Of a stretch of 64,000 nucleotides of DNA, positions 42,201-63,744 are shown one piece after another. A program made the translations under genes and the position numbers. The stretch spans positions 1 to 64,000 of the forward strand of contig JAXCGZ010013598.1 in NCBI GenBank assembly GCA_037179515.1, given 5' to 3'. This DNA comes from Halocaridina rubra (taxonomy: Eukaryota > Arthropoda > Malacostraca > Decapoda > Atyidae). Below the pieces are notes generated by a model. The model searched no databases, was not told the DNA's origin, and saw only the letters and a program-made list of their open reading frames with translations. The number at the start of each line of letters is the position of its first letter. Positions within the stretch are counted from its first letter, which is position 1.

Positions 42201-42876
42201 TGAAGAGGGAAACGCCAATACTCCAATTGCCAGGAAAGAAAGGAAGGCTATACATCTGGACTTGAAAGTGATATCAAGCAGTACGAAGGAGGAAAGAAGG
42301 TGAATGATATTGCCTATGATCTCCAGCTACCACACTTCACCTTGTCGATGACCATCACAATGAGAGCATTCTTAAAGCAATTAATTTTTTTTTTATATAA
42401 GTGTTTCTTGCATTATAGTATTTAAAATAAAAAGTTCTTTGCTATATACCCTTAAAGTACAATACTTTTAACTTATTGTACTTCAGTCTACCAGATACAG
42501 CATCTTTACCATCAACTAAGATCACGAAGCAATGGACCGAGCTCATCCATGAAATGGAGAAGAGCCTGCATGTGCAGAAGAAATTTACATACAGAAGAGA
42601 ATCCTGGTAAGCCTTTTTACCATCCAGATGAAGACTACAAGTCTTATCTAGGATTTGAAGAAATTGGCTTAGGAAGAATACACTAAATATTTTGTCGCAA
42701 GTTCTGGAAGATTTAATAGTTTTAAGAAAAGGTTTGACATACACAGCATTTGATTGATTGGAGAAGCAGTTTAAAGATTTGTAGTGACCACACTGTAGAA
42801 GAAGGTTATTGAGTGGAGCAGATATTTAAAGTGGATGAAATGGGCTTATTTTGGAAATGCATTCATTTCCACACAT
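42200..42876 (+). pseudogene. Tigger/pogo transposase relic, 5' part
   Basis: Conceptual pieces in shifting frames read ARKERKAIHLDLK, EGGKKVNDIAYDLQLPH, SGRFNSFKKRFDIHSI and LKWMKWAYFGNAF. They follow the order of the CENP-B-type helix-turn-helix, the second DNA-binding helix (W/F-x-x-F-K-K-R) and the first DDE aspartate region (normally VDETGLFWK) of Tigger transposases. Many stops and frameshifts show it is dead. It is cut off at about 42876 by copy C. Confidence 0.65.
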
Positions 42877-44578
42877 CCACAGCTTTATCAGAGGAAAACT
42901 GAAGGTAAAAGAACAGGTTTTAAGGCTAAAGAGAGCGGATGGAAGCATCACTGAGACGGATGAAGAGATCTGCAAAGAATTGAACAAGGAGTTTCAGTCA
43001 GTATTTACAGTAGAAAATACTCCACCCCCTCAGATTGCAGTGATAGAAGCTCAAGGGCCGGTATTAGAGAACATCAACCTTACAGCAACAGAGGTATGCA
43101 AAGCGCTGATGGATTTAGATGTTCATAAAGCTACAGGTCCTGATGAAATATCCCCTCATGTGCTTAAAAAATGCGCAAACACAATATCAGTGGCACTAAG
43201 TATCATATTTAAGGAGTCACTGGAGTCGGGGGAGATTCCAAGATGCTGGAAACAAGCAAATGTGATACCTATCTTCAAAAAGGGAAGGAGGGATACGGCT
43301 CTGAACTATAGACCAGTTTACTTGACCAGCATAGTTTGCAAAGTTATGGAGAAACTACTAAGGAAACATATCTCTCTTCACTTGGAATCCTTCAACTTTT
43401 TGTCAGTGAGGCAACATGGCTTCAGAGAAGGTAGATCAACAGTAACAAAGTTATTAGAATTTTATGATGAGGTAAGCCAAATCTTACAGGAAAGAGAGGG
43501 CTGGGCAGATTGCATATTCCTAGACTTCCAGAAAGCGTTTGACACTGTTCCACATGGGAGACTTATTAGGAAGCTGCAATCAATGGCTAGAATATGTGGA
43601 AATGTTTTGGAATGGATAAAAACTTACTTAGAAGGAAGGGAACAGAGGGTTAGAGTAAGACACTCAGTGTCTGAATGGAGAAGAGTTAGTAGTGGAGTTC
43701 CACAGGGTTCAGTTTTAGGGCCACTTTTGTTCCTTGTATATGTAAATGACCTACCAGTGTCTGTAAATTCATTCATGAATATGTTTGCAGATGATGCAAA
43801 GATTGTGAAGAAAGTAAAAAACGAGAACAATGGTAGAGAACTTCAGGAGGATCTAAATAATCTGCATGAGTGGTCAGAAAAGTGGCTAATGAAATTCAAT
43901 ACTTCAAAATGTAAGGTAATGAGAATGGGTACAAGTGCAAGAAGGCCCAAGCTTGACTACTCGGTGGCTGGAGTACAACTTCAAGAGACAGAAAATGAGA
44001 GAGATCTAGGAGTAAACATACTGGCAGATTTGTCTCCAGAAATACATATAAATGGCATAGTAAGGGCAGAATATGCATTCTTATCAAATGTAAGGGTAGC
44101 CTTCAGGCACATGGACAAGGAAATGTTCAGAAATATTTATGTAACCTATGTGAGGCCAAAACTCGAATATGCAGCCCCCTTTTGGAATCCGCACTTGAAA
44201 AAGCACATAGCTAAGCTTGAAAAAGTTCAAAGACATGCCACGAAACTGGTGCCAGAAATACGCAATCTCAGTTATGATGAGAGGCTGAGGGAATTAGACT
44301 TACCATCACTCGAAGCTAGAAGAGTGAGGGGGGATATGGTGACAGTCTTTAAATTCCTTCATGGTTATGATAAAGTGGATAGGGATCGATATTTTGATAT
44401 GGCTGGCTCTAGAACTAGAGGTGATAGTTTGAAGCTTGGTAAGAAAACTTCTTTGCAGGATGTAAGGAAATACTTTTTCAGTGTAAGAGTAGTTGATAAT
44501 TGGAATTGGCTGAGCGAGGAGGTAGTTAATGCTATCTCAATCCATAGTTTTAAGGACAGGTATGATAAGTATCACTAA
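42851..44578 (+). CDS. Reverse transcriptase ORF of copy C (uninterrupted, truncated)
   Basis: The 575-codon frame starts at an ATG in the host Tigger sequence and enters the element in frame. The motifs are HKATGPDEISPHVLK, QHGFREGRSTVTKLL, FLDFQKAFDTVPHG, SGVPQGSVLGPLL and FADDAK, followed by the C-terminal region ending DKYH. Because the endonuclease is absent it cannot move by itself. It is the longest intact reverse transcriptase frame in the window. Confidence 0.85.
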   Translation: MEMHSFPHIHSFIRGKLKVKEQVLRLKRADGSITETDEEICKELNKEFQSVFTVENTPPPQIAVIEAQGPVLENINLTATEVCKALMDLDVHKATGPDEISPHVLKKCANTISVALSIIFKESLESGEIPRCWKQANVIPIFKKGRRDTALNYRPVYLTSIVCKVMEKLLRKHISLHLESFNFLSVRQHGFREGRSTVTKLLEFYDEVSQILQEREGWADCIFLDFQKAFDTVPHGRLIRKLQSMARICGNVLEWIKTYLEGREQRVRVRHSVSEWRRVSSGVPQGSVLGPLLFLVYVNDLPVSVNSFMNMFADDAKIVKKVKNENNGRELQEDLNNLHEWSEKWLMKFNTSKCKVMRMGTSARRPKLDYSVAGVQLQETENERDLGVNILADLSPEIHINGIVRAEYAFLSNVRVAFRHMDKEMFRNIYVTYVRPKLEYAAPFWNPHLKKHIAKLEKVQRHATKLVPEIRNLSYDERLRELDLPSLEARRVRGDMVTVFKFLHGYDKVDRDRYFDMAGSRTRGDSLKLGKKTSLQDVRKYFFSVRVVDNWNWLSEEVVNAISIHSFKDRYDKYH

Positions 44579-44656
44579 GTATAAAATGGAAGCGATCAGG
44601 AGACGGGAAGATACGAGCTTTGGGCTCTTTCCCGTAAACACAATTAGGTAATCACA
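42877..44656 (+). mobile_element. CR1-like non-LTR retrotransposon, copy C (inserted in the Tigger relic)
   Basis: This 5'-truncated copy starts at the linker (HSFIRGKLKVKEQV) and runs without any stop through the whole reverse transcriptase to 44578. It then has the usual 3' UTR (ggagacgggaagatacgagc) and ends aattaggtaatcac. It is very close in sequence to copies A, H and K, so it is young. Tigger sequence lies on both sides. Confidence 0.92.
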
Positions 44657-45560
44657 AAGAAGCCATAAGCATGCCTGATTTTAAGGCTTTCAGGGAAAGG
44701 CTGACTTTGCTGCTTGAGGGCAATGTGGCAGGATATAAGTTCAAGACTTTACTTGTGTACCACTCTGAAAATATGTGAGCATTGAAGAGTGTCAACAAGC
44801 ACACGCTGCCCGTCCCCTACAGCTCTAACCCCAATGTGTGTATGACCCAGGCACTCTTCACAATGTACTTTCTAATTTGTTTTCTTCCTCAATTTCGGAA
44901 ATATTACTCGGAGAAACGAATACCATTCAAGATTTTATTGGTCTGCTGAAGCACCTGAACATCCAATGCATCTAGCAGCTCTGCATTTGTATGTTAAAGT
45001 GGTGCTATTGCTCTCAAAAACTGTTGCACTCATCCAGCCTACGTACTATGGTTCGACTGCTGCCTTCAAGATAAACTTCAACATCACTTGCACCCAGGCC
45101 AAAGCTGCTTTAGATGCTGATCCAGAACTCACATTGCGAGACTACTTGAGAACATATAACATTTTTCAAAGCTTCAAATATATTGCAACAGCAGGAAAGG
45201 ATGTCACCCCAAAAAGTATGAATAGCATATGGAATAGGTGCCAAAAAGATATGTACAATTCTTTTGAAGTTTTAACAATTATAATGACCTAGAAAAATTT
45301 AATAAAGAAAATAGTAAATTTAGCTAAAGAGCTGTCTTTAGAGTCCAAGGAAGTTGTGGAGAAGTTCCTTGACTATGCAGAGGAAGAATCGTCCAACTAA
45401 GATTTGAGTGCCTCTCAAACAAACAAAAAAAAATAAATAAATAAATAAAAAGTAGAGGAAGAAGAAAGGAGGGCAGATGTGGAAGAGGGTGAACGACCCA
45501 AAAAATATTGCATCGAAGGTTTTCTATGAAGAATTTTCGTATTTTAATAAAACTCTATCA
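44657..45560 (+). pseudogene. Tigger/pogo transposase relic, 3' part
   Basis: Directly after copy C the translation resumes as FKAFRERLTLLLEGNVAGYK and TLLVYHSEN, the strand following the first DDE region. Next comes KVVLLL...ALIQPTYYGSTAAFK, the degenerate form of the second DDE region (normally P-N-T-T-S-x-x-Q-P-x-D-Q-G). A frame at 44966-45292 covers NIFQSFKYIATAGKDVTPK and SIWNRCQKDM. An acidic tail follows. The gene is dead, with stops and shifts. Confidence 0.7.
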
Positions 45561-45640
45561 TTGTTAGGTAAGAGATTCGAATACAGACACTCCTCTACTT
45601 ATAAACATCCGTAGATATGAACAATGTGTAATTACTTAAT

Positions 45641-46592
45641 TCTAATTACCTAATTGTGCTTACGGGAAAGAGCCCTACAATCGTGAACCCCCCCTTTCCT
45701 GGTCGATTCCATTTTTGTACTCGGTGATAATTATCATATTTGTCCTTAAAATTACGAATTGAGTTAGCATTAACTACCTCCTCACTTAGTCAATTCCCAT
45801 CATCAACTACTCTTACATTAAAAAAAAAGCACTTCCTTACATCCTGCAAAGAAGTTTTCTTATGAAGCTGCAAACTAGGACCTCCAGTTCTAGTGCCAGC
45901 CATATCAAAATATCGATCCCTATCCATTCTCTAAAACCATGAAGGAATCTAAAAGCCGTTATCCTATCCCCCCGCATTCTTATGGCTTTGAGTGACGGTA
46001 AGTCTAATTCCCTCAGCCTCTCCTCATCAGTGAGATTCGACATTTCTGGCACCAGTTTCATGGCATGTCTTTGAACTTTTTCCATCTTGAGTGCTTTACA
46101 AGTGTGAATTCCAAAAGGGGGCTGCATATTCAAGCCCTGCCTCGCATAGGTTACATGAATATCTCTGAACACTTCCTTGTATATGTGTCTGAGGCTACCC
46201 TTACTATGGAGTAAAATATGCCAGTATATTTATTCCAAGATCTTTCTCATTCTCCGTCTCTTGAAGTTTTGCTCCTGATATTGAGTATCCAAGGTAGGGC
46301 CTTTTTGTACTTGTACCCATTCTCATTACCTTACATTTTGAAGTCATGAATTTAATTCGCCACTTTTCTGACCACTCATGCAGACTATATAGGTCTTCCA
46401 GAAGTTCTCTACCATTGTTCTTGTCTCTTACTTTCTTCACACTCTTTGCATTATCAGCAAATATATTCAAGAATGAATTTACAGACTCTGGTAATTTATT
46501 TACATATACAAGGAACAAAAGTGGCCCTAAAACGGAACCCTGTGGAACCCCACTATTAACTCTTCTCCATTCAGACACTGAGTGTCTTATGT
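45641..46592 (-). mobile_element. CR1-like copy D (5'-truncated, degenerate)
   Basis: The minus strand encodes SGVPQGSVLGPLLFLVYVNK, FADNAK (catalytic Asp pair damaged) and the C-terminal region in frames 46204-46692 and 45837-46172. The 3' end (low coordinates) has cacaattaggtaattagaat. It is more diverged than copies A, C, H and K. It forms the downstream end of the minus-strand array. Confidence 0.85.
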
Positions 46593-46986
46593 TGATATTG
46601 TCTATTGTAAGTTCTTGAAGGAAACATTTGGCTCTGGCCTTAAAGTATATTATGAGAAACACAGAAAAAAATGGGAGACACCAGACTCGCACAACTGACC
46701 ATGGGCGAGGCTGAGGCTTGACTGAAAAGTATTGCTTTACGTTATATTATGTCATGGTAAGAGTTGCCATTTAGTATCAAATATTTACACAGGAGAGGCA
46801 TGGGTTAATTGTATAAGAAATTAAATCAGCATGGTAGTGATACGTATACACATGGCAGTAATGGAACATAAAACATATTACATTAGTGAAACATTACATA
46901 ATACAGTAAGAAATTAATATACACGGTACAGTAAAAATATGCACATGCATTAATATCTGTCTCGTGTACATTCGGATGTTCACTGT
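46593..46986. other. Spacer between CR1-like copies D and E
   Basis: About 390 bases of AT-rich sequence with no recognised gene or repeat. The open frame on the minus strand that begins here (up to 46692) only extends the copy D reverse transcriptase into this spacer. Confidence 0.5.
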
Positions 46987-49322
<2,336 letters not shown>

Positions 49323-49323
49323 G

Positions 49324-49433
49324 TAATTACCTAATTGTGTTTACGGGAAAGAGCCCAAAGCTCGTATCTTCCCGTCTCCTGATCGGTTCCATTTTATACT
49401 TAGTGATACTTATAACTTAGTGATACTTAAAAG
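49324..49433 (-). mobile_element. CR1-like copy G (110-bp 3' end only)
   Basis: It contains only the tail: the stop region aagtatcactaag, partly doubled, then the 3' UTR ending aattaggtaattac. It sits between the (AC)n tail of copy H and the truncated start of copy F. Confidence 0.8.
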
Positions 49434-49533
49434 TGTGTGTGTGTGTTTACCTAATTGTGATTACCTAATTGTGTTTACGGGAAAGAGCCCGAAGCTCGTA
49501 TCTTCCCGTCTCCTGATCGCTTCCATTTTATAC

Positions 49534-52357
49534 TTAGTGATACTTATCATACCTGTCCTTAAAACTATGGATTGAGATAGCATTAACTACCTCCTCGCTT
49601 AGCCAATTCCAATTATCAACTACTCTTACACTGAAAAAGTATTTCCTTACATCCTGCAAAGAAGTTTTCTTACCAAGCTTCAAACTATCACCTCTAGTTC
49701 TAGAGCCAGCCATATCAAAATATCGATCCCTATCCACTCTATCATAACCATGAAGGAATTTAAAGACTGTCACCATATCCCCCCTCACTCTTCTAGCTTC
49801 GAGTGATGGTAAGTCTAATTCCCTCAGCCTCTCATCATAACTGAGATTGCGTATTTCTGCCACCAGTTTCGTGGCATGTCTTTGAACTTTTTCAAGCTTA
49901 GCTATGTGCTTCTTCAAGTGCGGATTCCAAAAGGGGGCTGCATATTCGAGTTTTGGCCTCACATAGGTTACATAAATATTTCTGAACATTTCCTTGTCCA
50001 TGTGCCTGAAGGCTACCCTTACATTTGATAAGAATGCATATGCTGCCCTTACTATGCCATTTATATGTATTTCTGGAGACAAATCTGCCAGTATGTTTAC
50101 TCCTAGATCTCTCTCATTTTCTGTCTCTTGAAGTTGTACTCCAGCCACCGAGTAGTCAAGCTTGGGCTTTCTTGCACTTGTACCCATTCTCATTACCTTA
50201 CATTTTGAAGTATTGAATTTCATTAGCCACTTTTCTGACCACTCATCCAGATTATTTAGATCCTCCTGAAGTTCTCTACCATTGTTCTCGTTTTTTACTT
50301 TCTTCACAATCTTTGCATCATCTGCAAACATATTCATGAATGAATTTACAGACTCTGGTAGGTCATTTACATATACAAGGAACAAAAGTGGCCCTAAAAC
50401 TGAACCCTGTGGAACTCCACTACTAACTCTTCTCCATTCAGACACTGAGTGTCTTACTCTAACCCTCTGTTCCCTTCCTTCTAAGTAAGTTTTTATCCAT
50501 TCCAAAACATTTCCACCTATTCTAGCCATTGATTGCAGCTTCCTAATAAGTCTCCCATGTGGAACAGTGTCAAACGCTTTCTGGAAGTCTAGGAATATGC
50601 AATCTGCCCAGCCCTCTCTTTCCTGTAAGATTTGGCTTACCTCATCATAAAATTCTAATAAGTTTGTTACTGTTGATCTACCTTCTCTGAAGCCATGTTG
50701 CCTCACTGACAAAAAGTTGAAGGATTCCAAGTGAAGAGAGATATGTTTCCTTAGTAGTTTCTCCATAACTTTGCAAACTATGCTGGTCAAGGAAACTGGT
50801 CTATAGTTCAGAGCCGTATCCCTCCTTCCCTTTTTTGAAGATAGGTATCACATTTGCTTGTTTCCAGCATCTTGGAATCTCCCCCGACTCCAGTGACTCC
50901 TTAAATATGATACTTAGTGCCACTGATATTGTGTTTGCGCATATTTTAAGCACATGAGGGGATATGTCATCAGGACCTGTAGCTTTATGAACATCTAAAT
51001 CCATCAGCGCTTTGCATAGCTCTGTGGTTGTAAGATTGCTGTTCTCTAATACCGGCCCTTGAGCTTCTATCACTGCAATCTGAGGGGGTGGGGTATTTTC
51101 TACTGTAAATACTGACTGAAACTCCTTGTTCAATTCTTTGCAGATCTCTTCATCCGTCTCAGTGATGCTTCCATCCGCTCTCTTTAGCCTTAAAACCTGT
51201 TCTTTTACCTTCAGTTTTCCTCTGATAAAGCTGTGGAAAAGCTTGGGATTTTCTTTAGCCTTCCTGGTGATGTCCCTCTCATAGTCTCTCTCTGCCTCTC
51301 TCCTTTTACTTAGGTAGTCATTTCTTGCTCTTTTGTAGGTTTGCCAGGCATTTATGTTTTTTCTCCTCCTATACCTTTTCCAGCATTTGTCTCTCCACTC
51401 CTTAGCTCCTCTACACCCATTATCGAACCATTTCTCTCTGGCATGAATTACACTTACTTTGGTGACAGGTATGCAGCAATCTACTATCTTCCCATATTTC
51501 TCACAAAAGATGTCATACATTTCTTGTACAGATTTGTTGTAAAATAAGGTTCTCCAGTCAATAACTGCAAAAAGCTCATTCATTTTGATGTAATCTCCTT
51601 TCGGATAGTTCCTCCTCATGTCCTCAGTGCCTTTACTCTCAGGAAGATTATCTTCAATGATATACTCCATCAACAACACACAGTGGTCACTCTTTCCAAT
51701 TGGTGGTTCATACTCAATTTTTTCAATATCCAACACATTATCTGTGAACACTAGATCAAGTAGTGATGGCTCATCCCCACCCCTGGCCCTTGTTGGTTCC
51801 ATTACATGTTGGTGTAGGAAATTCCCTTGTACGCAATCTAGGAATCTTGCCCCGAATGAGTCCTCACCACTGTGTGGGTCAAGATTTATCCAATCTATCT
51901 CTTTATGATTAAAGTCTCCCATAATCAAAATCCTACATTTTTTTTCCCGTGCCATGTTAACAACTGAGTTTATGACTTCAATAGTACCTATATGACTTTC
52001 CTTATAAACTTCAAGCCTATTTTGGTTCCTTGGTGGGTTGTATACAACAGTTATTATAATGCTCTCTGACCCAGTATTTATGCGAGCAACAAGAAATTCC
52101 TTGAACTCACTTTCTATAGCAAAGTTTATTTCTTCAACTTGAATCCTTTCACTTATGAGCAGTGCTATCCCTCCACCAGTCCTCTCAGATCTTTCAACCC
52201 TTAGTATTCTGAAGCCCTTAGGAAAAATTGTGACACTGTTTATGTCCTCACTCAACTTAGTCTCTGTAATTGCTACTATATCTGCCTTACTGTTGTGAAT
52301 CCTATCTTTTAATTCTACTGCCTTACCAGCTAATCCATCAGCATTTGTGTATAACAA
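49534..52357 (-). pseudogene. ORF2 (endonuclease-reverse transcriptase) of copy H, one frameshift
   Basis: The first frame (52357-50801) encodes the endonuclease: NADGLAGKAVELKDRI, the Glu motif ITETKL, GDFNHKEIDW and SDHCVLL. It then covers the linker and RT up to FKKG. An extra A in an A-run near 50833 shifts the frame. The second frame (50790-49534) continues with LTSIVCKVMEKLLRKH, FLDFQKAFDTVPHG, SGVPQGSVLGPLL, FADDAK and the C-terminal domain to DKYH. All catalytic residues of endonuclease and RT are present, so one indel separates it from an intact ORF2. Confidence 0.88.
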
Positions 52358-52359
52358 TC

Positions 52360-52807
52360 TTAATGAGGCCCCATCCCCTGATCTTCTGTCATTATCTTCT
52401 TTATCTCCCCTTTGTCTGGAAGAACTCTGAAATGAAAATTTTTCTTCTGTTCTTCATTTCTTTCCTCATTTAACCTTCTTGCCTCTTGCAACAAGTTTTT
52501 GATCTTTCCCATCTCTTCCTGTGTTCTGTATCGTCTAATGAACACTTCTTTGAATTCTTGAAGGTCTTTTAGACTTTTTTTTTCTCAACAATATTTCCCT
52601 ACAGGTTTCCCCTCTCTCAAAGGTTACTTTTGTTGGTCTCGGCTTTCCTTCCCTCGAATATTTACCTAGTTGGTGTATGTTTACAATATCCTCAGGACCA
52701 CAAACTACTCCAAGCTTTCTTATCAGGTCTACAACCCTAGCTTTATTTTCTTCAAGTCTCCCCTGCCATGTTGGCTCCTGGGATTCGCTTATGCCTGAGA
52801 TTACCAC
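52360..52807 (-). pseudogene. ORF1 fragment of copy H
   Basis: Two minus-strand frames overlap (52807-52535 and 52545-52360). They read VISGISESQEPTWQGRLEEN, GPEDIVNIHQLGKYSREGK and TKVTFERGETCREIL, then FIRRYRTQEEMGKIKNLLQE and NFHFRVLPDKGEI. The content equals the ORF1 frame of copy B. A run of T on the plus strand near 52575 marks the frameshift. Confidence 0.7.
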
Positions 52808-52850
52808 TGTCTTCTCCTTATCAAGTGCCTGTCTGATGAGTGTGTGTGTG

Positions 52851-53450
52851 TATGTGTTTATCTAATCATGCTCATGGGAAAGAGCGATATGCTTTTAATT
52901 CCTGCCTCTTGGTCAGTGTCATTTTTACTCACTAACGCTTAACACATCTATCCTTAAAACTATGACTGAAATTAGCATTTACTGTTTCCTCATTAAGCGA
53001 AGTCCAATAACCTATCCTTACGCTACTACTCCTTCCTTACATTCTACGAAAAAAATGTTTTACGAAGCTTCAAACTCTGACATCTGGTTCTCGAGCTACC
53101 CTTATTAAAGTATCGCTTCTTATGCAGTCAGTCAAAACCAAAAATGAATTTAAAACCTTTACCACATTCATCCTCTGCCTCTTAACCGAGTGGTGGTAAG
53201 TCTAACGCCTTCACCCTTTCCCCATAACGGAGACAACGTATTTCTGTGACCAGCTTCGTACCATATCTTTGAATAATCTCCAATGAATCTATTTTTTTTT
53301 TTCAAGATAGGATTCCAGAAGGGTGCTGCATATGTATTTAGGCAACATTTAAGTCATGAAATATTTTTGACTATTTCCTGATCCATATACATAAAGCCAC
53401 CTACACTTAGAAAATTACACTATTCTTCTCCACACTGCTCTTAGATATTT
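52851..53450 (-). mobile_element. CR1-like copy I (old 3' fragment)
   Basis: Minus-strand sequence matches the RT C-terminal region and 3' UTR of the family at low identity; plus-strand marks are agcgatatgcttttaattcc in the UTR and the equivalents of DMAG and YAAPFWNP. Its 3' AC-rich tail (52838-52862) is where copy H begins. Confidence 0.7.
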
Positions 53451-54315
53451 CTTCCAATACAAAGGAAGTATTTGTATTTACAGTAACAAATTATTTTCCA
53501 CCATGTATGAAAACAACCTACAATAGCAGATAAAAAATTAAGTAAAATTTTGAATCTAGAAATATGAATCTCTCGTAAATGGGAATATCAAAAGAAAAGA
53601 GGGAGAAACATCCGGGAGGGGGGGGGAGGGGCTTAACAAGTAGTATTAACGCCTATCTTATCACAAGGATTATAGATTATCAGTGTCATATATCTATATC
53701 CCCTTCTGTACTGTAGTCGAAGGAAAAAAAGTATTGCTGTAATACCAGTTAATCGAGTTACTCTGTTAGGGGTTCACTCCTCTCATTTCCAAAAGATCTG
53801 ATCATAACCTTCCGTTAGTTAGTGCTAATTTATATGAATAATATAAAACGAAAAGATAATTAAGAGATATAAAATAAACGAGATTGCTTCTGTAGCGTGA
53901 TATTTTTTGTCTATCTCTTGCTTTGGCAATTTTTTTTTTATATTGTTGTAAGTGTTAAAACGAAAATATGATAAAAGTGAGTGTGTGTGTTAATTTGAGA
54001 GCTTTACTCTTAGTGACATGATAGGCATGTCACTAGGATCTTGAAATAAGTTTAGGAAAACATGCTTTTTAAGAAGAGAATGGAAAGGAAAACACGAGTG
54101 TTGCTATTATGCTAAAGCAAGACTAGATAAACACAACAACAAAACATATACAAACACATCTGCCACGTAAATGCTTTCTTAGAAACGCAAACAGGCCTGT
54201 CACAGAAAGAGCAAACAAGAATAGCAAGAAGAATGAATGAAAATTATTACTTAGAATAGCAAAAGAGAATAACACAAAGTGTGAAGGTAAATGATTCATT
54301 TCTTTAAGTATCTTG
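53451..54315. other. Intergenic spacer upstream of the cytokine-receptor-like gene
   Basis: AT-rich, with a G-run at 53619-53632. No gene, RNA or repeat family recognised. Confidence 0.5.
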
Positions 54316-54690
54316 AAGATAGCCTTTAACCACATCGATAAAGAAAAATTTTAGAAGTACTTTTGTGTAACTTGTATAAGGCCTAAACTTGAGCATGCAT
54401 CGCCTTCACTGGATTCTCATTCGAAGAAAATATCAGAGATCTGAAAATCGTACATCGTTATCCCTAAAAGCTGCGACTACCATAAAATCAACATGAATCA
54501 GATCCTTTCCACACACATATACGAAAGGCAAAAGTAAAGAATACAAAATAGGTTGGAAAGCAAGACACCGCAGACCTGAAGTCCATTCTGGAATCCATCA
54601 CCTGAAAGCCATACTATGCTGTTTGCTATTAACACATGAAAGAAAAACTTAGCGCATTAAACTGATCTTCTACATCACTCCATTCGTTAC
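54316..54690 (+). mobile_element. Very old CR1-like RT C-terminal relic
   Basis: Translation with one stop reads IAFNHIDKEKF, then VTCIRPKLEHASP and DSHSKKI, which lines up with VAFRHMDKEMF...VTYVRPKLEYAAP...HLKKHI of the young copies. No 3' end is seen. It lies just upstream of the cytokine-receptor-like start exon. Confidence 0.55.
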
Positions 54691-54877
54691 CCCCACCCTT
54701 CTCTCATCGAAATATGCAACAAAAACATAACTAAAATACAAAAAGGAACATAATTATAATCATACTGTCAAAATACAGCCATAAACCAGATTCTATTTTT
54801 AAATTTCCGAATGTGAAGAGGGGTTATTTTTCGATGCCTCCTCACGCAAGACTTTGACAGTGTCAAGTACACCGGAG

Positions 54878-62760
<7,883 letters not shown>

Positions 62761-62895
62761 GTAAGTGGGACTTACGAGTATGTCAATTAATTGTTTGTTT
62801 TTTTGTTTAATTGTTTGTCTGTTTGTATTATTCAGTCTTACAGCCAACTGTCCATTCTAACACCATTCCTCTCCATATATCCGGGCATGGGACAG

Positions 62896-63095
62896 GGACC
62901 GAGCTGAGATAGTTGGCACCACCAGTAACTAAATTTGCTAAACCCATGTTCAGACCCACCGTGGGGCGTTAGGCAGGTCATCCTGCCTTAATTCCCAAGT
63001 TCCAACATATTTCCATCCCTATTCGAATGGGGATTAACAGTGACGCATAAAACGGCAAACAACAAGAATAACAACAGCAACAACAAAAACAAATA
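62896..63095 (+). mobile_element. SINE, third type, with (CAA)n-like tail
   Basis: The shared core is cagacccaccgtggggcgtt and ttcgaatggggattaacagt, followed by the tail aacaagaataacaacagcaa. It follows the fourth exon of the cytokine-receptor-like gene. Confidence 0.65.
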
Positions 63096-63744
63096 GATAA
63101 AGTATGTGACAATGACGTGCGAGAGATGTGGCATTCTCAGCTGTCTGAATAATGCATATGTAGCTCTCATTAAAAGGGCGGTACACACAATTTCAAAACT
63201 GAGATTATTACAACAAAAACAGACCAGTCAGTTACTGACAAAAGCCAGATAGGAAAACTCGAGAACCAGTCTTGTGACTTAAGGAATTTGAGAGTCCATT
63301 TTGGGTCACCAAATCTTATAATTATGCACTGAACAGTGAGATGCAGAGTAATATGTATAATTATGTATTATTATTTTGAGTAAATCTGGTATGTAGAGTT
63401 TATTTTTAGGGCATAAAAGGCACCTGAGTGATGAGCAGATGGACAGATACCTTGAGAAATAAAGTAAATATACTGAGTAGTCGTGCAGATGAATCTGGTT
63501 ATTAACTTTAAAAGTAAATTTTACCATCACTTTTCCGCATTGGGGGGATTTGGCCCCTGGACCTCCTTACCTAACCGAACTAACCTAACCTAATTACTTA
63601 GAAGGTAATTATGGGCCTTATCTCTACGTGTACTCTTTTCACACTTTTAAGTTCAAGCTTATCTTTACTATGCCTGAAATATTGTTTAATTTGTTTAATT
63701 AAAAATACAAATTAAATTAAGCTAATCGATGACAGACTGATTGC
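63096..63744. other. Receptor intron 4, non-repetitive part
   Basis: AT-rich, no exon recognised. A short telomere-like run (taacctaacctaa) occurs near 63580. Confidence 0.5.

Larger units (their letters stand above)
49441..52839 (-). mobile_element. CR1-like copy H (3.4 kb, most complete)
   Basis: On the minus strand it holds part of ORF1 (52807-52360, with a frameshift), an APE-type endonuclease, the linker, the full reverse transcriptase and the 3' UTR, which ends with two copies of acaattaggtaatc-like units. Both ends abut short (AC)n runs (minus-strand sense; GT on the plus strand at 49434-49447 and 52838-52849). Its sequence is nearly the same as copies A, C and K. Confidence 0.92.

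Noticed and set aside
54123..54335. Minus-strand membrane-like protein
   Set aside because: The hydrophobic frame overlaps the start of the old CR1-like relic on the other strand and has no homologous motif.
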